Positions 55,585 to 61,705 of a stretch of 64,000 nucleotides of DNA are shown one piece after another; within the stretch, counting starts at the first letter, position 1, and each line of letters opens with the position of its first letter. The stretch comes from Bacteroidota bacterium (GTDB lineage Bacteria > Bacteroidota > Bacteroidia > 2-12-FULL-35-15), in NCBI GenBank assembly GCA_025963715.1, contig JAOQAG010000046.1:1-64000 (forward strand), in the 5' to 3' direction. Below the pieces are notes generated by a model. It saw only the letters and a list, made by a program, of their open reading frames with translations, searched no databases and was not told the DNA's origin. Made by a program: the position numbers and the translations under genes.

Positions 55585-56550
55585 ATGAAAATGACAAAGC
55601 TACCGTTCGGCAAACTGCCAATCATTTTGTTGCTTATACTATTTACAGTACAGGGACTTGCGCAGATCAGCGTGTACAAGCCATTTCCGACCTACGGCAG
55701 ATGGAATGTAGAAACAGTTGGGCCGTATGACCCGAGCGGCGGCGGACCTGCACCACTCACTTATAAGTATGAAATATTTGAATCCAATGGCGATACCGTG
55801 ATTGGCAGTTACACGTATAAGATCGTGCGATTATCGCAGAGGACAATTACCGGGCCCGGGCCTTTTCCGCCATACAGCCCATGGACGTTCAGCTTTGCAT
55901 ACCGGAATGATATTCCGGCAAAGCAGGTGTACATTTATACAAATATTCCGGATCATTACCAGGCCGGTACACTTATCCCGGCGCATTACCAGGATACTTT
56001 GTTTTATGATTTTAACCTGAATGTGGGCGATACGTTAAAGGAATCATATGTGTTCAATCCACTTGATACCGGCAGCTATACCTATTCCCGCAGAATTGTA
56101 GCATCTATTGACAGTGTATTGATCTGCGGCGAATTTCATAAACAATTTAATTTCGTTTGTGATGACTTTAGTGATGAGCTTGTAGAAGGAATGGGCTTCG
56201 CAGATCATTTTATGCACACTTTCGAAACCTGCCCTTTTGAACCGGTATATCTTTCCACCACTACGTTTTCCTGTACGCTTACGTCTGCTAATGATCCGCA
56301 AAATATTCCAACCGATAACGTAAGTATATTCCCAAATCCGGCCAGCAGCACAATACAGCTAAGCGATACAAAAAACATAGTATTACCGTTTGATTATTCA
56401 ATTACAGATTGCCTGGGAAGACTTGTAAATAAAGGAACAGCTACCGGTTATAAAACCATTGATATTTCTGCGCTTGAAAATGGGTTGTATTTTTTAATGA
56501 TCCTGGATAAGCAAAAAAAAACATTCCAGGGTAAATTTTTAAAGCAATAG
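55585..56550 (+). CDS. T9SS-secreted protein of unknown function
   Basis: A 321-aa protein from the ATG at 55585; a TTG-opened extension of 16 codons upstream has no signal-like character. Its hydrophobic signal KLPIILLLILFTVQGLAQ is followed by a mature domain (about residues 30-240) of unknown family, with YDPSGGGPAPLTYKYEIF and NVGDTLKESYVFNPLDTGSY. The C-terminus is a T9SS type A sorting domain (VSIFPNPASSTIQLSD, LENGLYFLMI, GKFLKQ). It follows the kelch protein after a terminator, so it is separately transcribed. Confidence 0.75.
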   Translation: MKMTKLPFGKLPIILLLILFTVQGLAQISVYKPFPTYGRWNVETVGPYDPSGGGPAPLTYKYEIFESNGDTVIGSYTYKIVRLSQRTITGPGPFPPYSPWTFSFAYRNDIPAKQVYIYTNIPDHYQAGTLIPAHYQDTLFYDFNLNVGDTLKESYVFNPLDTGSYTYSRRIVASIDSVLICGEFHKQFNFVCDDFSDELVEGMGFADHFMHTFETCPFEPVYLSTTTFSCTLTSANDPQNIPTDNVSIFPNPASSTIQLSDTKNIVLPFDYSITDCLGRLVNKGTATGYKTIDISALENGLYFLMILDKQKKTFQGKFLKQ

Positions 56551-56570
56551 ACAGAGTAAAGTGATCAACA

Positions 56571-56608
56571 AAAAAGCCCCCTTTCTGAATTTGGAAAGGC
56601 GGCTTTTT
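56571..56608 (+). terminator. Terminator of the T9SS protein gene
   Basis: AAAAAGCC...GGCTTTTT with an inner CTTTC/GAAAG pairing. Located between converging genes, so it may serve both strands. Confidence 0.75.
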
Positions 56609-56632
56609 GCTTTTTATAAATCAGGGATAAGA

Positions 56633-57028
56633 TTACCTTTTCCTTTTTTCTTTTCTTAAGCTTTCCAGTTTTTCTTCCATCAGCTTGTTTACTTTTTCCG
56701 ACAGCTCGTATTTTTTTTCGAGGTCGGAAATCTGGCGTTTACATGCTTTAAGCTCGTTGGCAAGATAATCCATCATATCCTCGCGCTTTACATACGGTTC
56801 CTGCTCTTCCTGCACCATAGACGGTAATTCTTTGCTGTAATATTTAAAAAAATCGTGATCGAGCACTCTGCAAATCTTCTGCAAAAGTCCGGTATCCATA
56901 TTTTCTTTTGCAAAAATTTTATACGCTACATCCCTGCTCCTGTTGATCTTTTTTGCAAACTCTGTCACAGAATAGCTGGATTTATTTACTACGTCTTTTA
57001 TCTTTTTGCCAATGTGTACCTGCGCCAT
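56633..57028 (-). CDS. HTH DNA-binding protein with coiled coil
   Basis: A 131-aa protein from the Met of MAQVHIGKKIKDV. The N-terminal half (about residues 1-60) is an XRE-like helix-turn-helix: GKKIKDVVNKSSYSVTEFAK, KINRSRDVAYKIFAKENM, DTGLLQKICRVLDHDFFKYY. The C-terminal half (about 75-131) is a Lys/Glu-rich coiled coil (ACKRQISDLEKKYELSEKVN...). It is divergent from the type III mod gene with about 100 bp between starts, a position suggesting a regulator of the restriction-modification genes. Such a controller is not standard for type III systems, so this role is inference only. Proteins of this layout also occur alone in Bacteroidota. Confidence 0.72.
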   Translation of the reverse strand: MAQVHIGKKIKDVVNKSSYSVTEFAKKINRSRDVAYKIFAKENMDTGLLQKICRVLDHDFFKYYSKELPSMVQEEQEPYVKREDMMDYLANELKACKRQISDLEKKYELSEKVNKLMEEKLESLRKEKRKR

Positions 57029-57106
57029 GCACAAAAGTCAATTTTTAGACTGTACAAAAGTTAAAAGATTGTATTCGTTTAATATACATGTTGTATTATT
57101 TTTTAA

Positions 57107-57114
57107 TACATTTG
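57107..57114 (+). promoter_or_regulatory. Candidate -7 box of the mod gene
   Basis: TACATTTG matches TAnnTTTG exactly. Transcription from it would start around 57118, seven bases before the first ATG (57125) and about 31 before the second (57149), which supports the second start. Confidence 0.45.
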
Positions 57115-57148
57115 AAAAATAATAATGTACCCGTTTTTTCGTGAAGAT

Positions 57149-58774
57149 ATGCCAACACTGCACTGGATAGGAAAAGAAAAGATCATCAACCATCATTTGG
57201 AAGTGCCGTACCGTGTATTAAATCACCACTACAATTTTACAGGCAAGAATACTGTTCGCAAAAGATCCAGCCAGGATAACATGATCATTCATGGCGATAA
57301 CCTGGAAGCATTAAAAAGCCTGTTGCCAAAATACGAAGGAAAAGTAAACTGCATTTACATTGATCCGCCTTACAATACCGGGAACGAAGGCTGGACATAC
57401 AATGACAATGTAAATCATCCGAAGATAAAAAAATGGCTGGAGAAAACATTGAGTGCGCATACCGCCGGGAAGGATGCAGGAATAGGATTGGATGACCTTA
57501 CGCGACATGACAAATGGCTGTGCATGATTTATCCGCGGCTAGCGCTCCTACATAAATTACTGGCGCCGGATGGCGTAATTTTTATTTCCATCGATGACAA
57601 TGAAGTGGCACACTTAAAGATTGTGCTGGACGAAATTTTTGGAGCAAATAATTTTTTAGCAACATTTTACTGGAAACGAACGTCCACACCACCAAGCCTT
57701 TCGAATGTGGTAAGAAAAAAACTGGAACCGCTGATCTGTTATCAGAAAACGGATACGAAAAAACAGTTTAACGGCGGTAATTCCGAAGGCGGCGATATGC
57801 CTTTGCTGAATGCGGGTAATGCACTAACGACGCTAAATTTTGGGAAAGAAAATATATTTTTTAAAGTAAAGGATGGCATCTACCGGAAGGGAATTTATGA
57901 TAAAACAACATTGCTGGAAGACATTGAAATTGCGAACGGACAGGCGGATAAGGACATTTTGCTGCAAGGTAATTTTAAGTGGACGCAGGATACATTAACG
58001 CGGGAAATAAGTGAAGGTACGCGTTTTTTTGTGAAGTCGGAGAAATTTAGCGTGCGCTACCAGCGGGACGGAGAGCGGATAAAAACGCCTTCTAATATTG
58101 TGAGCAAAGAGGAATGCAACATTGAAACGAATGAGGATGCGGCAAAACAGATCGAACATATTTTTGGCGACCGGCGTTTTTCGTTCCCAAAACCGGCTTC
58201 GCTGATCCAGTACCTGATCAATTTCATGTGCGATAAAAATTCGGTGATCCTGGATTCCTTCGCGGGAAGCGGAACTACTGCCGAAGCGGTATTAAATCTG
58301 AATAAACTGGACGATGGAAACCGCAAATTTATTTTGATTGAAATGGAAGACTATGCGGAAAGCATTACTGCTGAGCGTGTAAAACGTACGATTGACGGTT
58401 ATTCCGGAAAGGAAGGAACCAACGGAAGCTTTGATTTTTATTCGCTGGGAGCGACACTTTTTGATGAAGAAAACAATCTGAATGAAGAAGTGGAAACGGA
58501 AAAGATCCGTGAATATATCTGGTTCAACGAAACCCGTAAGCCTTATAAAATTAGTAAAAGCGCCTGTCTTGGCATGTATAACAATACCGGTTATTATTTT
58601 TTGTACAACAAGGAAGAAGCTACATCGCTTGATTATTCGGCACTTGCAAAACATGTAAAAACAAAAGCGGAATACTACATTGTGTATGCGGATAAATGCC
58701 TGCTGCCCGAAAGTTTTATGCAGCTGAATAATATTGAATTTAAAAAGATCCCACGCGATATAACACGTTTTTAA
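57149..58774 (+). CDS. mod: Type III restriction-modification system methyltransferase (Mod)
   Basis: A 541-aa beta-class N6-adenine (or N4-cytosine) DNA methyltransferase from the Met of MPTLHWIGKEKIINHHLEVP, the standard start of such Mod proteins; an ATG eight codons upstream would give 549 aa. The catalytic motif IV DPPYNTGNEGW is at about residues 72-82 and the AdoMet motif I LDSFAGSGTT at about 368-377, the IV-before-I order of the beta class. The variable middle (about 165-320) should carry the target-recognition domain. The recognition sequence cannot be read. No simple-sequence repeat for phase variation is seen. The res gene starts on the base after its stop codon. Confidence 0.92.
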   Translation: MPTLHWIGKEKIINHHLEVPYRVLNHHYNFTGKNTVRKRSSQDNMIIHGDNLEALKSLLPKYEGKVNCIYIDPPYNTGNEGWTYNDNVNHPKIKKWLEKTLSAHTAGKDAGIGLDDLTRHDKWLCMIYPRLALLHKLLAPDGVIFISIDDNEVAHLKIVLDEIFGANNFLATFYWKRTSTPPSLSNVVRKKLEPLICYQKTDTKKQFNGGNSEGGDMPLLNAGNALTTLNFGKENIFFKVKDGIYRKGIYDKTTLLEDIEIANGQADKDILLQGNFKWTQDTLTREISEGTRFFVKSEKFSVRYQRDGERIKTPSNIVSKEECNIETNEDAAKQIEHIFGDRRFSFPKPASLIQYLINFMCDKNSVILDSFAGSGTTAEAVLNLNKLDDGNRKFILIEMEDYAESITAERVKRTIDGYSGKEGTNGSFDFYSLGATLFDEENNLNEEVETEKIREYIWFNETRKPYKISKSACLGMYNNTGYYFLYNKEEATSLDYSALAKHVKTKAEYYIVYADKCLLPESFMQLNNIEFKKIPRDITRF

Positions 58775-61363
58775 ATGGAATTAAAATCATATCAGAAACA
58801 GGTGATCAGGGACCTTGCTGCGTATTTTGAGTATTATAAAAAATACGAAAATGCAGGCAGGGCCTTTAATACATACTGGACGGAGAAAGTGGGATTTTAT
58901 AATCCACTTTCGGGAGAGGGGATGCGGCCTTACCAGGACAATGTGCCGGAAGCGGTGCATTTGTGCATAAAGGTGCCAACGGCAGGCGGCAAAACGTTTA
59001 TTGCCTGCAATGCGGTTAAAACTATTTTTGACGCATTGCCGCCAACGAAAACAAAAGCGGTGGTGTGGCTGGTACCCTGGGGAAATTTGCTGAACCAAAC
59101 GGTAAACAATCTTTCGGATCCGGAACATCCGTATTGCCAGAAATTAAATGCGCTGTTCAATAATCGCGTAAGCGTATATCAAAAAAAGGAATTGCTGCAG
59201 GGCGCCAGCTTTAATCCATCGATTGTGCAGGAACAGCTGAGTATTATGGTGATGAATTATTCTTCTATCCGTTCCAAAAATAAAGACGATAAAAAAATTT
59301 ATGAGCAGAATGGTGCACTTGCTACGTTTACTTCAGGTAATGATGATGCGCATGTACTGGAAGGTTCGGATGAAACGGCGCTGATCAATATTATCCGGAA
59401 ATTAAACCCGGTGCTGATCGTGGATGAAAGCCATAATGCAGAAACCAAATTAAGCGTGGAAATGCTGCAGGATCTGAATCCGAGCTTTATACTGGATCTT
59501 ACTGCTACGCCAAAAGACAATGCAAACATCATCAGCATGGTGCCTGCTATTGAGCTTAAAAAGGAACACATGGTAAAATTACCGGTGATCGTTTACAATC
59601 AGCAGGATAAGGAGAGTGTGATCGAAAGTGCGCTTCATCTGCAGCAGCGGCTGGAAGAAATTGCAATGGAACAGGAAAAGAACGGCGGAAGGTATATCCG
59701 GCCAATGGTGCTATTCCAGGCACAATCAAAAGGGAAGGAAGAAAATACAACGTTTGATAAATTAAAAGAGCAGCTGATAAAAGTTGGGATAAAGGAAGAG
59801 CAGATAAAAATAAAAACGGCGAATAAAGATGAGTTGAAAGGGATTGACCTGATGGATAAAGAATGCCCGGTAAGGTTTGTGATCACGATCAATGCATTGA
59901 AGGAAGGCTGGGATTGTCCGTTTGCGTATATCCTTGCATCGCTTGCCGACAGGTCGTCGCCGGTGGATGTAACGCAGATCCTGGGCCGTGTGCTGCGCCA
60001 GCCTTACGCGATGAAACATGTAGATCCACTGCTGAATTTATCGTATGTGATCACGGCATCTGCAAAATTTAATGAAACGCTGCAAAGCATTATTAAGGGT
60101 TTAAAAGAATCGGGCTTTAGTGAAAAAGATTATCGTGAAAAAGATCTGATGCCGGAAGCAGAAAAATTAATTCCGGCAACGGCTGACCAGGAAATATTGT
60201 TTGATCCGGAACGTTTTTTCGTTAAGATCGGGAAAGGGCAAAAAGCAAATACGATGCTTGGCGAGATAGAAACGATTGCGGAAGCAGAAACGGTGGAGAT
60301 GGAAAAACAGATCGCCGAATATGAGAGCAATCCTTCGATGGAACGATTCCCGGAACTAAAAGCAAAACAATATCCCATGCGGCAGGATGTGGCTGTGCTT
60401 GCAAAATCAATGCTGCTACCACAATTTATGTCGCGCACGGAAGATCTGCATTTATTTGTAGCGGAAACAGACGGATTACAATTTTTGGAACGCAGGCCAT
60501 TACTGGAAGGTTTTAAGCTGTATGAAAAAGCGATCGATCTGAAATTTGAAGGTACGCCCTCCCGCTTGTACAAAGCCGATATTGAAGAAACGCGCCCGGA
60601 CGATTCGCGTGCAACATATTCTAAAATGGAAGATTCGCCGATCCAGAAAAAACTGATCGAATCCATTTTAGCAAAACCAAAAGACGCTCAGGTCAGGGAT
60701 CTCGTTCACCAGGCAATGCAATATATTGGAAATGTAGTAGCGGTTTCGGACGGTGATATAAAAAAATACATCAAGCGGATTTTAGAAAATATGGAACCGG
60801 AACAGCTCAAGGATTTTGCGATCAATTGCAGGTTGTATTCGGATCAGATCAAACATAAGATCATTGAACTGTCGGATGATCATGCTGAAAAACAATTTAT
60901 TGAACACAAGGAATTTGGCGCGATCCGCACAAAACCATTTTGGAAATTTCCGCAAACGCTGATCTTAAAAAAGCTGGGGCCGGATATCGGCAACTCACTG
61001 TATACGCATGAAAGCGAGATGAACAGTTTGGAAGAACAATTTATCATGCAGGTGGCGGGCGGCTCCAACATTGCTTTCTGGCATCGTAATCTTGTAAAGA
61101 ACGGCGGCTTTGCTTTGAACGGATACAAAGCCAATCATTACCCGGATTTTATCATCGTCACCAAAAAAGGAACGGTAATACTGGCAGAAACAAAAGGTGC
61201 CGACAGGGATAACCATGATAGTGCAGAAAAACTGGAGCTGGGAAAGATCTGGTCGGAATTATCAGGATCGGATAATTATAAATACTTAATGATCTTTGAA
61301 AAAAATGCTCCGAAAGGTGCTTATAATTTGGATAAAGCGGTGGAACTGATCCTGAAAATGTAA
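58775..61363 (+). CDS. res: Type III restriction endonuclease subunit (Res)
   Basis: An 862-aa SF2 helicase-nuclease that works only in complex with Mod. Walker A is PTAGGKTF (Lys73), and the Walker B box is DESH (217-220), the variant common in Res. VITINALKEGWDCPFAYILA and QILGRVLRQPYA are helicase motifs V and VI. The C-terminal endonuclease domain has a PD-(D/E)XK core: HYPDFIIV (Asp791), then LAETKG (Glu805, Lys807). All catalytic residues are present, so the enzyme looks intact. The ATG follows the mod stop codon (TAA ATG), so the two are one operon and probably translationally coupled. Length is slightly below the roughly 900-1000 aa of EcoP15I-type Res. Confidence 0.93.
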   Translation: MELKSYQKQVIRDLAAYFEYYKKYENAGRAFNTYWTEKVGFYNPLSGEGMRPYQDNVPEAVHLCIKVPTAGGKTFIACNAVKTIFDALPPTKTKAVVWLVPWGNLLNQTVNNLSDPEHPYCQKLNALFNNRVSVYQKKELLQGASFNPSIVQEQLSIMVMNYSSIRSKNKDDKKIYEQNGALATFTSGNDDAHVLEGSDETALINIIRKLNPVLIVDESHNAETKLSVEMLQDLNPSFILDLTATPKDNANIISMVPAIELKKEHMVKLPVIVYNQQDKESVIESALHLQQRLEEIAMEQEKNGGRYIRPMVLFQAQSKGKEENTTFDKLKEQLIKVGIKEEQIKIKTANKDELKGIDLMDKECPVRFVITINALKEGWDCPFAYILASLADRSSPVDVTQILGRVLRQPYAMKHVDPLLNLSYVITASAKFNETLQSIIKGLKESGFSEKDYREKDLMPEAEKLIPATADQEILFDPERFFVKIGKGQKANTMLGEIETIAEAETVEMEKQIAEYESNPSMERFPELKAKQYPMRQDVAVLAKSMLLPQFMSRTEDLHLFVAETDGLQFLERRPLLEGFKLYEKAIDLKFEGTPSRLYKADIEETRPDDSRATYSKMEDSPIQKKLIESILAKPKDAQVRDLVHQAMQYIGNVVAVSDGDIKKYIKRILENMEPEQLKDFAINCRLYSDQIKHKIIELSDDHAEKQFIEHKEFGAIRTKPFWKFPQTLILKKLGPDIGNSLYTHESEMNSLEEQFIMQVAGGSNIAFWHRNLVKNGGFALNGYKANHYPDFIIVTKKGTVILAETKGADRDNHDSAEKLELGKIWSELSGSDNYKYLMIFEKNAPKGAYNLDKAVELILKM

Positions 61364-61587
61364 TTTGTACTGTTATGAAACTGTTATTGCAACTGGCAGA
61401 AGCTGCCAAAACAAATGAAGGGGCGATGCTAAGTGTATTGAAATTGTTGCCTTATGGATGTTAAGCAATTTGCTTAATATGCCTGATTTTATTACTCCTT
61501 TGAAAGAAATAAGTAATTTTTTATTTATTGTATTTCTAAATGTAAAATTTTGAAAGTTGAGGAATTGGATTATATTTGGTAGGAGGT

Positions 61588-61671
61588 AAAAAAAAGAAAG
61601 CGAGAGATTGCTCTCCCGCTTTAAATGTTTTCACAACGGAATAATCCTTATTGTGATTTGCTTCAAAATGT
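61588..61671 (-). ncRNA. tracrRNA of the type II-C CRISPR-Cas system (predicted)
   Basis: The minus strand holds, in order, an anti-repeat TTTTGAAGCAAATCACAAT, then AAGGATTATTCCGTT with a GGA/TCC nexus hairpin, and GTGAAAACATTTAAAGCGGG. It ends in a stem AAGCG.GAGA/TCTC.CGCTT (61597-61622) followed by eight T (61588-61595). The plus-strand copy TTGTGATTTGCTTCAAAA (61651-61668) reads like the 5' half of the GTTGTGATTTGCTTTC-type repeats I recall from Bacteroides type II-C arrays; no search was done. Length about 84 nt, located between res and cas9 and antisense to the direction of cas9. No CRISPR array lies in the window, so the matching repeat could not be tested directly. Confidence 0.75.
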
Positions 61672-61675
61672 GATG

Positions 61676-61705
61676 CAAATGTAAACTAAATATTGATATG
61701 GCAAG
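61676..61705 (-). promoter_or_regulatory. Predicted tracrRNA promoter overlapping the cas9 start
   Basis: Minus-strand CTTG (61705-61702), 18-base spacer, TACATTTG (61683-61676), an exact -7 box. The predicted start of transcription near 61671 fits the anti-repeat. The -33 end lies within codons 2-3 of cas9. Confidence 0.6.

Noticed and set aside
57149-58774. Phase-variable repeat in mod
   Set aside because: Type III mod genes are often phase variable through tandem tetra- or pentanucleotides. None is visible in the gene or its leader.
61375-61464. A 29-codon frame just after res (MKLLLQLAEAAKTNEGAML...)
   Set aside because: It begins 11 bases after the res stop but is too short to judge, has no recognised motif, and the following DNA is AT-rich filler before the tracrRNA. 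It could equally be a chance frame.
61598-61700. CRISPR array
   Set aside because: Only one repeat-like segment is present (61651-61668). It belongs to the tracrRNA anti-repeat; no repeat-spacer series exists in the window. The array, if any, lies beyond 64000.
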